A DNA stretch of 64,000 bases from NCBI RefSeq assembly GCF_000315625.1, contig NW_005434544.1, positions 51,400 through 115,399 on the forward strand, given 5' to 3'. The notes beneath the pieces are model-generated. The model worked only from the letters and a program-made list of their open reading frames with translations, made no database searches and was not told where the DNA came from. A program made the position numbers and the translations under genes. This document shows positions 1 to 9,921 of this stretch, piece after piece. The stretch is from Guillardia theta CCMP2712 (lineage: Eukaryota; Cryptophyceae; Pyrenomonadales; Geminigeraceae). Each line of letters begins with the position of its first letter. Position 1 is the stretch's first letter.

Positions 1-1567
1 GACTGGTGGAAATCAGATGATCCTTCTCCGGGAAAATTTTCCATCCTCTACTAAAATACTACCCTCTGCCTTCCGTTCAGTTCTTTCCTCTTTGATTTCT
101 CTTTTCCTGTCCCTCTCCCTCTCCCTCTCCCTTCCCTTCCTGGCATCGTCCTCCTCGCTATCCGCATCCTCCTCCTCGCTCTCCGCATCTTCCTAGCCAT
201 CGCCCCCTGCCTTAACCTGCTCCTCTCCTCTTCTCCTCTCAAAGTGCCCGCAGGCAGGAAACTCAATTATCCGCCGCAACTGCCATTCCTGCTCCAAGTC
301 TTCCGCCCTCGTCTACTACAAGGTCAGCAGATCTACCTCGAGATCGACTTCAGTTGGGGTCTGACACTACGGCAGGTCTCGGCGTCCGCCTACCCCAACA
401 AGCTCTGGTCGAGCAGGATGCTCCATTCGATCCTCGTGCAAGATTGGAAGACCAGCCAGCCAGGACACACCCGGAACGTGGGCTAGCAGCTGTCCTGCCC
501 CGAGGTCAAGGGGAAAGGAAGAGGAGGAGGAGGGGAAACGAAAGGGAAGGGAGGACGGGGGAAGGTAGAGGGGGAAAGGTAGAGGGGGGGAAGAGTACCT
601 CCAGTAGAGAAGGATGGGAGGGAAGGAGAGCAGGAGACAAGTGTTGATGCAGAGCACCGAGTCCTTTTCACTGCACAAACCCTTGGCGGACCTGTGAAGG
701 GGCTGCGTAATGCCTGAAAGTAGCGACGCCTTCCCGTTGAAGATGGAGATGGCGGTGTTAGGGGCAAGGAAGAAGACTCCCCCCCCGCAGAACAGGCTGG
801 CGACAGAGAGGATCTCATAGTCAGAGGTGACGTCAAGCAGGCCGGTAGACCATTGTTCGAGCATGTCGCAGGATCACAAGCCCGAGGCTTCTGAGTCTCT
901 CAAGAGTTCAGTCTTGTCGCCACTTCCATGTGCAAGGGATGTGAGAGAAACAACCTGATATCCTAACCTGTCAAACAGTCACAAACTAGGCCCCGCGGCT
1001 GCTCCATGAGTCAGTGTACTATAGAATTATCATGTATCCCATCCACCGTGACACGGTCAAAACTCATAGTGGATGTCTGTGTGCTCATGAAGTTGCAGGA
1101 GACTCTTCAGTGCAGATTCTAGTATCTCAGGCAGGGTTTGATAAACTAGCAGAACATGATTACGACACTTACCGCCGGTACCGTACATCCAGTCCCTGCC
1201 AGGCCCTATCATCTCATCCATCCTATCCTCCTCTACCCGGCGACACCCTTCTCTGCTATGATCTTCCTACTCAATCTACATCTCCGAACTCGGAAGTCTT
1301 CCTACTCTTCCTCGCCATCCAGTGGCTCGGCCGCAGCAGCGCGGCATCGGTGCATAGCGATCGGAGAGTTCGCCATGGTCCGTTGAAATCGGTTTTTGAC
1401 CAGCTCGACGCCCAAGGGACTGACGCGGGCCCGGGAAACTCTCAGCGGCTCAACGACTCGTAAAATCCTGCAAAGACAAGATAAATATAATTAATGACAT
1501 TTCACAGGACTCTGAGGTGAACCTGACAGAGTGCCCGGAGGCCGGATTTGTTACAAGGTAACTGGGC
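1..1567. other. Region with no secure gene upstream of chlG
   Basis: Positions 1-250 are a pyrimidine-rich low-complexity tract and 500-620 is a purine-rich tract. Short open frames occur on both strands but only the minus-strand frame at 367-864 has protein-like composition. From 870 to 1567 I see no recognisable protein, RNA or repeat; the last 100 bases are the likely promoter and leader of chlG. Confidence 0.4.
367..864 (-). CDS. Possible exon(s) of an unrecognised membrane protein
   Basis: I do not recognise this protein. The frame opens with ATG at 864 and its first ~60 residues include a hydrophobic stretch (around SVASLFCGGGVFFLAP). After about residue 85 the frame runs into a low-complexity Ser/Pro tract that matches the purine-rich tract on the other strand and is more likely an intron starting at a GTACTC donor. 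A second piece may lie at 365-505, but its frame cannot be fixed. Treat the 5' part as a possible first exon only. Confidence 0.25.
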   Translation of the reverse strand: MLEQWSTGLLDVTSDYEILSVASLFCGGGVFFLAPNTAISIFNGKASLLSGITQPLHRSAKGLCSEKDSVLCINTCLLLSFPPILLYWRYSSPPLPFPLYLPPSSLPFRFPSSSSSFPLDLGAGQLLAHVPGVSWLAGLPILHEDRMEHPARPELVGVGGRRDLP

Positions 1568-3698
1568 ATGGCGGGACAAGCGACGACATGGATGGCGGCG
1601 CCGACGATGGCGCCAACGAAGATGTCGATGATGGCGATGACGGCCATGTTGATGCTCCCCAGTGTTGAAGGATTCTCCTCTCCTGTCCTCCGAGCTCCCG
1701 GGAGGATGGGACTGTCCGCGCAACTTGCTTTGTCCAAAGGTGAGTCGCTCGGAGATGGGCGTTCGGTCGAGGAGGGAAAGAGGAGATGGAAGGGCTCGTT
1801 GTGCGGAGATTTCTCCTTTTAGATGTGTTTCAATGAAGAAGTGAGGTGTTTAGAGTCCATGGATGTTAAAACAGAGTGAAGGGACAAGTTTGTTGAAGCT
1901 GTGAGTATTAGAAATTTCCTCAGCCATGCCTGAAGTTTCTCGTATTTGACGAGATGGACATGATAGCAGGCCCGTCTCGTATCAGTGCGTCCAAGCTCAG
2001 GATGCAGGAGAACCCAGAAAAGGGTGGTGAGAATGACTCGGGTATCAGGCAGCTCCTTGGAGTGAGGGTGCGGCGTTGTCACCTTTGCGGTCCAAGGCTC
2101 TAAGAGTTCCTCAGGGAGGATCCACGACCGCAGACAAGTGGAAGATCAGAGTTCAGCTGATGAAGCCTGTCACTTGGGTCCCTCTCATCTGGGGTGTCGC
2201 TTGTGGAGCAGCAGCCTCGGGCAAATACCATTGTGAGCCGTGCAGTTCCATTTTAAGTGGGGGTAACATGCAATGCAGCGATCTGGGATGGAGCTTCTTT
2301 CAGTGAATGGAGCACCGACTTTGTCAAGGTAACATCTCATCCTGTTGTTCCTTCCTTCTCCTCGGCTCTTCTACTTCCCTCCGTCTCCTTGCGTCTCCTA
2401 CTTCCCGCCGCCGTCTCCTTGCGTCTTCTATTCCCGCCCTCCTCACTTGTTTTACTCATCAGGCCCTGGTCTGCATGGTCTTGGCAGGCCCCCTCCTTAC
2501 CGGCTATACGCAAGTGAGAATGATCTCATCTCAGCTCGTCTGCAGGGCCTGCCGACTGACGCTTTCCTCCCCCATAGACGATTAATGATTGGTATGATCG
2601 TGAGATCGATGCCATAAACGAGCCAAATAGGCCTATCCCTTCCGGAGCCATCAGCGAGAACGAAGTCATTGCTCAGATCTGGGCTCTCCTCCTTGGAGGG
2701 CTGGGCCTGGCTTACGGCCTGGACGTGTGGGCAGGGTAAGTGTGTTCCCCTCTTCTGAGAGTTAGAGTGAGAGAGCTGGTCAGGCATGAATGGCCCTCTG
2801 TCCTGGCTCTTGCCATCGGTGGATCTTTCATCTCTTACATCTACTCTGCTCCTCCTCTCAAGCTCAAGCAGAGCGGATGGTAGATCAGAGTGCAAATTGC
2901 GTGCTCGTGCCCTGAGAGCATACGCTTCTAGGATCGGCAACTACGCTCTCGGCTCTTCTTACATCGCGCTGCCATGGTGGTGCGGGCAGGTGTTTTTCAA
3001 CCAGGCTTCCTTCAACCCGACTGTCAGTAAACTCTCCTCTGGCTCAGCATCCGTGACTAACTCCCTCCTCTTACAGGTTGCTATCTTGACCATCCTCTAC
3101 TCTTGGGCTGGTCTCGGCATCGCCATCGTGAACGACTTCAAGTCAATCGAGGTCTGCTGCTCATGACTTTCCCCATGCCAGCAGCTTGACATCGGTCGCT
3201 CTCTCAGGGTGACCGCGAGTTGGGGCTTCAGTCTCTCCCAGTACAGGTCCGCCGTGTGGAGGAGGGAGAGGCCCGCTAACTCGCTACTTGTCAGTTCGGA
3301 GTTGACACTGCCAAGTGGATCTGCGTTGGGTCCATCGACTTCACTCAGCTCGGCGTCGCCGGTTACCTCGCGTCCATCGGTGGGGATGCCGATCGGCTCT
3401 TTGTGTCGCTAAGATGAGGACAGGGGAGACTAACTACGCGCTGGTCCTGCTCGGCCTCATCCTCCCCCAGGTGAAACGTAGGAGGAGGAGCATGCGGGGC
3501 TGAATTCCGGGCAGATCTACTTGCAGTTCACCACCTTCCTTAAGGACCCGATCGCCAACGATGTCAAGTATCAGGTAGAGAGCTCGTCGAATTGTCCTCC
3601 TCACTCATGCATCACCCTTACAGGCGGCTGCTCAGCCCTTCCTCGTGCTGGGCATCCTCACTACCGCCCTCGCATGCGGTCACCACACCTGGACTTGA
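1568..3698 (+). CDS. chlG: Chlorophyll synthase (chlorophyll a/phytyl transferase), plastid-targeted
   Basis: Esterifies chlorophyllide with phytyl or geranylgeranyl diphosphate in plastid membranes, the last step of chlorophyll synthesis. The frames collinear with cyanobacterial and plant ChlG include WKIRVQLMKPVTWVPLIWG, TGYTQ then NDWYDREIDAINEPNRPIPSG (split over two exons), YIYSAPPLKLKQ, NYALGSSYIALPWW and GLGIAIVNDFKS. The NDxxDxxxD and DFKSxExD prenyltransferase motifs are intact. Fourteen exons: 1568-1739, 1967-2061, 2115-2232, 2279-2328, 2463-2513, 2578-2735, 2784-2879, 2932-3022, 3077-3151, 3208-3240, 3295-3379, 3424-3470, 3515-3574, 3624-3698, giving 401 aa in frame. The presequence has a Met-rich hydrophobic stretch ending PSVEG, then FSSPVLRAPG. 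Phe at the start of the transit part is what is known for plastids of red-algal origin. A ten-residue insertion (around SIWDGASFSE) precedes the WSTDFVK segment. Start is the first in-frame ATG; Met at 1622 is an alternative. Confidence 0.95.
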
Positions 3699-3954
3699 GC
3701 TCTTCGACCCTCTACCCGATCACTGTAGAACCCGCCAGGTTGCCGCAAAGTCAATCAATCAGTCAGCAACGGTAGAACTCACAAAACCAAGTACCGAAAC
3801 TCCCAGCTTCCTTCCTTCCGACCTCCTTCTCAAGCACCAGTATCACTGATACGACTCTTGCAACCCATTAACCTAGTTCAGTGGTAAGACCCGGCCTGCA
3901 CTCCGAAAAAAACCTCAGGCTCGGAGTCGCTTCGAGGACAAGTCATAGTCATCG

Positions 3955-5385
3955 CCTTTCAGACCGCCGTCACTACTCCGATCATAGGATAGGTAGAAGG
4001 CCACACCTGGTCTCCTCGGTGCCCCCCCATGCTCTCGGAGAGTCTACCGCACCTACTGGCACTCCCGCCGAAGCTTGGCAGGCTTCTCAGCATCCGATCG
4101 GCGGGAGTGCCATGCGGTTGGTTTGCTAGACGTCTGTCGGGAGCACATGTCTTGCTCTAGATCAACGACCTCGCCACACCTTCCGGGCTGAGTACAGGGT
4201 GCTTCGCTGTGTCAGGGTGCTTCATTCATACTAGACCTTGAGCTTCCCGCGATCTTGTTCGTGATTGGGCGGTCCCACGAATCGGCAGCGGGTCAGTCTC
4301 ACTCATGTCGATACTACCGGACTCGGCACGCAGAGTCGTAGGCCGCGCTATTCGTACATGACTTTATTGACACCTATACATCTCCTCGTCCTACTTCAAG
4401 CAATATACAATGCCCATTGATCCCCTGCCCGCAAGCTCGCATGGAAGCGGTGCCGATCCCCGCGGGCATGCTTCTGCCACCCGCCGCTTGCTGCTGCCTC
4501 CTCCCGCTTGCGTGTGGCCTCCAGCTCGCACCTTGTCTCCTCCCCTCCCTCCTCTCCCTCCGTCGTACTCGCCTCGATGTGTCCGTCCGATGAGGCCGAA
4601 TGCGACGAGAGCGCCCGCATGAAGCCCAGGCCCTCGTAAGCGTCTATCCACCTGCTGTGACTGGCCTCGTCGTAGCCGAGGGAGAAGTCGAGGAAGATGC
4701 TATGGCGGTCCGAGACAGGGCAGGCTGTGAGGGAGGGAGAGCCGAAGAAATCGAAGAAGGACAACTCGGGGGTAGGAGGGGGGCAATGAGCGGGTTGAGA
4801 AGGAGTGGGATGCGCTTCAGAGTGATGCATGGGAGGGAGGGAGGGAGGAAGACTAGGCTTGCAAGAGCGGGGCTCCGTAGATGTCATGCGATGCGTGGCG
4901 GTGTTGCGCAGTGAGCTCGTGGGGGAAACTGGCGAGGGGGAAAGCGAAGATAGCAGATATGGCCAGGGCACAGCCAAAAAGGATTTTTAATCCTTAAGCC
5001 CGGCTTGCAGGACCCTCGGGGGGCAAGGCAGGGCGTTCTAGCATAATACCAGACTAGACGAAACGCCAAGCTGAAGGGGGTCCCCGTCGAGCCTTGCGAT
5101 ACGAGCTAAACCCTGTGGGCTTAGAACGGCGGGTGAAGCTCGAGATGGCCCACGGGACCCACTCCGAGCCTCGGAGACATGAGCCGGCCGGTCCAATGTT
5201 GCTCAACCGTTGCGAGGGGAGGTCACTGGCTGATCATACGCGACGTGCCGTTTAACTCCAACGGCCGGGCGAGTCACTGAGTCCGTCATCCGGGTCCTCG
5301 CCGTACGGTAGTAAACATCACCGTGAGTCATCGATCCGAATAGAGCCTTCTTGGGCGAGAATGGCGGTGATGGGATGAATTGTAG
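3955..5385 (-). repeat. 1.5 kb repeat unit, copy A (inverted)
   Basis: The reverse complement of this stretch matches copies B and C nearly base for base over most of its length. Differences: about 33 bp missing near 5122 relative to B (flanked by short TTC homology), about 12 bp missing near 4968, and the block carrying the TTTACTCAAAGTTAAGT motif is missing. Towards 5385 the match continues into the segment found upstream of copy C (ACAATTCATCCCATC). Boundaries are by eye. Confidence 0.85.
4396..4869 (-). CDS. Conserved ORF of repeat copy A, unknown function
   Basis: Same predicted protein as in copies B and C (C-terminal 163 residues), read on the minus strand. Because of the ~12 bp difference upstream, the open frame can be extended to 4977 in this copy. 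The protein has a Pro/Ser/His-rich start, a central segment with FFDFFGSPSL and FLDFSLGYDEASHSRWIDAY, and a charged C-terminus. No family recognised. An AATAAA-like signal lies on the same strand downstream, near 4367. Confidence 0.4.
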   Translation of the reverse strand, partial: RSCKPSLPPSLPPMHHSEAHPTPSQPAHCPPPTPELSFFDFFGSPSLTACPVSDRHSIFLDFSLGYDEASHSRWIDAYEGLGFMRALSSHSASSDGHIEASTTEGEEGGEETRCELEATRKREEAAASGGWQKHARGDRHRFHASLRAGDQWALYIA

Positions 5386-5443
5386 CCTCACTCTGACTAT
5401 ACTGGCATCGCCGGTCCGAAGATGACTCACCGTCAGTGGTCTC

Positions 5444-5460
5444 TTTACTCAAAGTTAAGT
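5444..5460 (+). repeat. Dispersed motif TTTACTCAAAGTTAAGT, site 1 (copy B)
   Basis: Exact 17-mer followed by GAAAAATCAGG. It lies inside the repeat unit. Confidence 0.85.
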
Positions 5461-5937
5461 GAAAAATCAGGCCGTCCCGGTGATGATTACGAAGGTGACC
5501 GTACTCGCCGGCGGCCGGAGTTAAACGGCACGTCGCGTATGCCATGATCAGCCAGTGACCTCCCCTCGCAACGGTTGAGCAACATTGGACCGGCCGGCTC
5601 ATGTCTCCGAGGCTCGGAGTGGGTCCCGTGGGCCATCTCGAGCTTCACCCGCCGTTCAACGGTTGCCGCCCGCCGGGTCGAACCGGATTCTAAGCCCACT
5701 GGGTTTAGCTCGTATCGCAAGGCTCGACGGGGACCCCCTTCAGCTTGGCGTTTCGTCTAGTCTGGTATTATGCTAGAACGCCCTGCCTTGCCCCCCGAGG
5801 GTCCTGCAAGCCGGGCTTAAGGATTAAAAATCCTTTTTGGCTGTGCCTGTTTTCCCTCCTGGCCATATCTGCTATCTTCGCTTTCCCCCTCGCCAGGTTC
5901 CCCCACGAGCTCACTGCGCAACACCGCCACGCATCGC

Positions 5938-6429
5938 ATGACATCTACGGAGCCCCGCTCTTGCAAGCCTAGTCTTCCTCCCTCCCTCCCTCCCATGCAT
6001 CACTCTGAAGCGCATCCCACTCCTTCTCAACCCGCTCATTGCCCCCCTCCTACCCCCGAGTTGTCCTTCTTCGATTTCTTCGGCTCTCCCTCCCTCACAG
6101 CCTGCCCTGTCTCGGACCGCCATAGCATCTTCCTCGACTTCTCCCTCGGCTACGACGAGGCCAGTCACAGCAGGTGGATAGACGCTTACGAGGGCCTGGG
6201 CTTCATGCGGGCGCTCTCGTCGCATTCGGCCTCATCGGACGGACACATCGAGGCGAGTACGACGGAGGGAGAGGAGGGAGGGGAGGAGACAAGGTGCGAG
6301 CTGGAGGCCACACGCAAGCGGGAGGAGGCAGCAGCAAGCGGCGGGTGGCAGAAGCATGCCCGCGGGGATCGGCACCGCTTCCATGCGAGCTTGCGGGCAG
6401 GGGATCAATGGGCATTGTATATTGCTTGA
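5938..6429 (+). CDS. Conserved ORF of repeat copy B, unknown function
   Basis: A 163-residue frame identical in translation to the ORF of copy C. It is followed by GTCAATAAAGTC at ~6452, which could act as a polyadenylation signal. A second frame just upstream (5745-5972, 75 aa) carries a hydrophobic run (LCLFSLLAISAIFAFPLA), so the two could be exons of one secreted or plastid-directed protein joined by an intron starting after CTCGCCAG at ~5896; that splice is speculation. No known family. Confidence 0.4.
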   Translation: MTSTEPRSCKPSLPPSLPPMHHSEAHPTPSQPAHCPPPTPELSFFDFFGSPSLTACPVSDRHSIFLDFSLGYDEASHSRWIDAYEGLGFMRALSSHSASSDGHIEASTTEGEEGGEETRCELEATRKREEAAASGGWQKHARGDRHRFHASLRAGDQWALYIA

Positions 6430-6924
6430 AGTAGGACGAGGAGATGTATAGGTGTCAATAAAGTCATGTACGAATAGCGCGGCCTACGACTCTGCGTGCC
6501 GAGTCCGGTAGTATCGACATGAGTGAGACTGACCCGCTGCCGATTCGTGGGACCGCCCAATCACGAACAAGATCGCGGGAAGCTCAAGGTCTAGTATGAA
6601 TGAAGCACCCTGTACTCAGCCCGGAAGGTGTGGCGAGGTCGTTGATCTAGAGCAAGACATGTGCTCCCGACAGACGTCTAGCAAACCAACCGCATGGCAC
6701 TCCCGCCGATGCTGAGAAGCCTGCCAAGCTTCGGCGGGGAGTGCCAGTAGGTGCGGTAGACTCTCCGAGAGCATGGGGGGGCACCGAGGAGACCCGGTGT
6801 GGCCTTCTACCTATCCTATGATCGGAGTAGTGACGGCGGCCTGCCTGAAAGTGACAGAGACTTCAATGTGTTATCTACCACGGTTACTACTCAGTGAGTT
6901 TGTTCACCGAGTCAGGCTGTCATG

Positions 6925-7436
6925 ATCTGGTATCCGATTGACGGCTAACTGCCGTGCAGATGCCTGACACAGCTTTCAGTGTTACTTTGGTACGGTCTGC
7001 TTTGTCCCCTGATCTTGGGGAGGATCAGATCGGACGGTGGGCAGCGGCTGAGTGAGAGCGGCCATTGAATGATCGGACATCCAACTGACTCCGAGTGACT
7101 GCGGGCACCGTCACCGGCGCGTGACCGTGAGCTCGGAGTTCCGGCCGACTCGGAGAGTGAGGCTGAGTTAACTTAGCAACGGTTGGGCACCGGGCCGCCC
7201 GGCGCGGCCGCGCCGCGCGCGGCGGCCCCTCAGGCTACTAAGCCTACTCAGAATTGGAATGAGGCTGGGTCTCCTCTGGAATCGTTTCCGACGGCCCCGG
7301 TGGATTGATGAGTTGCACTTGAAAAAGCCTCGCCGCCCGGGGCCAGCCGCGGCAATATTATACTAATATAATACCGTCACCTTTGTTTACAATTCATCCC
7401 ATCCGATCGCCGTCATTCAAGAACTCGGAAGGCCCT
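6925..7436. other. GC-rich spacer between direct repeat copies
   Basis: No gene. Contains a strongly GC-rich core (about 7180-7240, runs of GCGGCC/CCGGCG) and a short AT patch (ATATTATACTAATATAATA near 7356). From ~7390 it matches the flank of copy A, so copy C may extend upstream of 7437. Confidence 0.6.
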
Positions 7437-7473
7437 ATCGCCGGTCCGAAGATGACTCACCGTCAGTGGTCTC

Positions 7474-7490
7474 TTTACTCAAAGTTAAGT
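7474..7490 (+). repeat. Dispersed motif, site 2 (copy C)
   Basis: Same 17-mer and same 3' flank as site 1. Confidence 0.85.
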
Positions 7491-7971
7491 GAAAAATCAG
7501 GCCGTCCCGGTGATGATTACGAAGGTGACCGTACTCGCCGAGCCGCCGGCGGCCGGAGTTAAACGGCACGTCGCGTATGATCAGCCAGTGACCTCCCCTC
7601 GCCGACGGTTGAGCAACATTGGACCGGCCGGCTCATGTCTCCGAGGCTCGGAGTGGGTCCCGTGGGCCATCTCGAGCTTCACCCGCCGTTCAACGGTTGC
7701 CGCCCGCCGGGTCGAACCGGATTCTAAGCCCACTGGGTTTAGCTCGTATCGCAAGGCTCGACGGGGACCCCCTTCAGCTTGGCGTTTCGTCTAGTCTGGT
7801 ATTATGCTAGAACGCCCTGCCTTGCCCCCCGAGGGTCCTGCAAGCCGGGCTTAAGGATTAAAAATCCTTTTTGGCTGTGCCTGTTTTCCCTCCTGGCCAT
7901 ATCTGCTATCTTCGCTTTCCCCCTCGCCAGGTTCCCCCACGAGCTCACTGCGCAACACCGCCACGCATCGC

Positions 7972-8463
7972 ATGACATCTACGGAGCCCCGCTCTTGCAA
8001 GCCTAGTCTTCCTCCCTCCCTCCCTCCCATGCATCACTCTGAAGCGCATCCCACTCCTTCTCAACCCGCTCATTGCCCCCCTCCTACCCCCGAGTTGTCC
8101 TTCTTCGATTTCTTCGGCTCTCCCTCCCTCACAGCCTGCCCTGTCTCGGACCGCCATAGCATCTTCCTCGACTTCTCCCTCGGCTACGACGAGGCCAGTC
8201 ACAGCAGGTGGATAGACGCTTACGAGGGCCTGGGCTTCATGCGGGCGCTCTCGTCGCATTCGGCCTCATCGGACGGACACATCGAGGCGAGTACGACGGA
8301 GGGAGAGGAGGGAGGGGAGGAGACAAGGTGCGAGCTGGAGGCCACACGCAAGCGGGAGGAGGCAGCAGCAAGCGGCGGGTGGCAGAAGCATGCCCGCGGG
8401 GATCGGCACCGCTTCCATGCGAGCTTGCGGGCAGGGGATCAATGGGCATTGTATATTGCTTGA
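7972..8463 (+). CDS. Conserved ORF of repeat copy C, unknown function
   Basis: Same 163-residue translation as in copy B, with the same upstream 75-residue hydrophobic frame (7779-8006) and the same AATAAA downstream. All indels between B and C lie outside this frame. That may reflect selection, or simply very recent duplication, because the non-coding parts are almost as similar. Confidence 0.4.
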   Translation: MTSTEPRSCKPSLPPSLPPMHHSEAHPTPSQPAHCPPPTPELSFFDFFGSPSLTACPVSDRHSIFLDFSLGYDEASHSRWIDAYEGLGFMRALSSHSASSDGHIEASTTEGEEGGEETRCELEATRKREEAAASGGWQKHARGDRHRFHASLRAGDQWALYIA

Positions 8464-8957
8464 AGTAGGACGAGGAGATGTATAGGTGTCAATAAAGTCA
8501 TGTACGAATAGCGCGGCCTACGACTCTGCGTGCCGAGTCCGGTAGTATCGACATGAGTGAGACTGACCCGCTGCCGATTCGTGGGACCGCCCAATCACGA
8601 ACAAGATCGCGGGAAGCTCAAGGTCTAGTATGAATGAAGCACCCTGTACTCAGCCCGGAAGCTGTACTCAGCCCGGAAGGTGTGGCGAGGTCGTTGATCT
8701 AGAGCAAGACATGTGCTCCCGACAGACGTCTAGCAAACCAACCGCTGAGAAGCCTGCCAAGCTTCGGCGGGGAGTGCCAGTAGGTGCGGTAGACTCTCCG
8801 AGAGCATGGGGGGGCACCGAGGAGACCCGGTGTGGCCTTCTACCTATCCTATGATCGGAGTAGTGACGGCGGCCTGCCTGAAAGTGACAGAGACTTCAAT
8901 GTGTTATCTACCACGGTTACTACTCAGTGAGTTTGTTCACCGAGTCAGGCTGTCATG

Positions 8958-9381
8958 TCACTGCCAGCCTCGGAGTGTCCGGTCGCGGCCGGGCGGACTC
9001 GGAGGCTCCGGGACCTCGGTACGGTACCGTCCGACTGGCAGTGGGACTCCAAGGGCCGGGCCCGCCTGGCATCATCATGAGTCCGATCAGGCTTAAATCA
9101 GTATTGTTTAACCGGGCCGTGAACGGTTCACGGTTCGAGTCCGATCTCTTGACTCGAAAAGTTGCACTGTTAGTTCTCTTCCGAGGCTTTGTGACATATG
9201 AAAGTTTCTCCCACCCACCCACCCCCTGTATATCACTGAGTCAATCAGGACAGTACCTCACCCACCCAACATTTTCCATTCAAAGTACCGTACGGGTCAA
9301 AGGATAGCCGCCAAAGGGGCCACCCCACCTCCCAGAAGAATCCGAGTATATATTGCTTTGAAGTACACCGCTGGCAGGCAG
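8958..9381. other. GC-rich island then ordinary spacer
   Basis: 8960-9080 is a GC-rich island (GGTCGCGGCCGGGC, GGTACGGTACCG). The rest to the tRNA shows no gene. Confidence 0.5.
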
Positions 9382-9455
9382 CCGTGGTGGCGCAGTTGGT
9401 AGTCGCGTTGGTCTCATAATCCAAAGGTCATGGGTTCGATCCCCATCCGCGGCAA
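9382..9455 (+). tRNA. tRNA-Met (CAT anticodon), elongator type
   Basis: A complete cloverleaf can be drawn. The acceptor stem pairs GCCGTGG with CCGCGGC (one G-T wobble), followed by discriminator A. The D arm contains AGTTGGTAGT. The anticodon loop is CTCATAA with anticodon CAT. The T arm has GGTTCGATCC. It resembles eukaryotic elongator Met tRNAs rather than the initiator, has no intron, and has internal A- and B-box sequences for RNA polymerase III. An oligo-T run (CTTTTTGC) follows ~20 bases downstream as a likely terminator. Confidence 0.93.
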
Positions 9456-9921
9456 TGAGAACGCATGCCTGAAACTTTTTGCTCGTGAGGGTGTTGCTTC
9501 AGAATCCCAAATATGCAGAGAGGTTTTGAAATCTACACCGTAATTTTCAAATATTTTTTACATACTCATAGCCACTCCACTTTCCCGCGTAAATGCTACG
9601 ACGGGCGGAGGAGTGTAAGGGGAGGGGAGGGAGGAAGCGGCAGGGTCAGGACAACCCAGAGGCTAGCGATGGCATGTTGGGTAGGAGAAGAGAAGAGGGG
9701 GGAAGGAGTAGATGCCATCAGTGCAAGTCACAGGATGAGTTCTGAGCAAGACATTGCTTGAAGTTGTTTTCGGAAGGATGTCTTGGAAGGGATGAGTCTA
9801 GCAGAGCCCGCTTCACAGAGAGAGGATGTTCCTTCACAAAGTAGGAATATGATCTCTGAAAGATTTCTCCTTACCATAAGATCATGAACATTCCCGCTGA
9901 CTTTGAACATGGACAGGAAGC

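Larger units (their letters stand above)
5407..6924 (+). repeat. 1.5 kb repeat unit, copy B (direct)
   Basis: Nearly identical to copy C (7437-8957) and, inverted, to copy A. Both direct copies begin ATCGCCGGTCCGAAGATG and end CAGGCTGTCATG, after which the sequences diverge at once. Small indels separate B from C: a 15-bp piece at ~6693 present only in B, a ~17-bp local duplication only in C, and few substitutions. The short AATCC-rich palindrome AAGGATTAAAAATCCTT is at 5819-5835. Confidence 0.9.
7437..8957 (+). repeat. 1.5 kb repeat unit, copy C (direct)
   Basis: Near-identical to copy B. Distinguishing changes: eight extra bases near 7540, loss of a CCAT-type insertion near 7578, a local duplication of CTGTACTCAGCCCGGAAG near 8655, and loss of ~15 bp near 8745. 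Confidence 0.9.
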
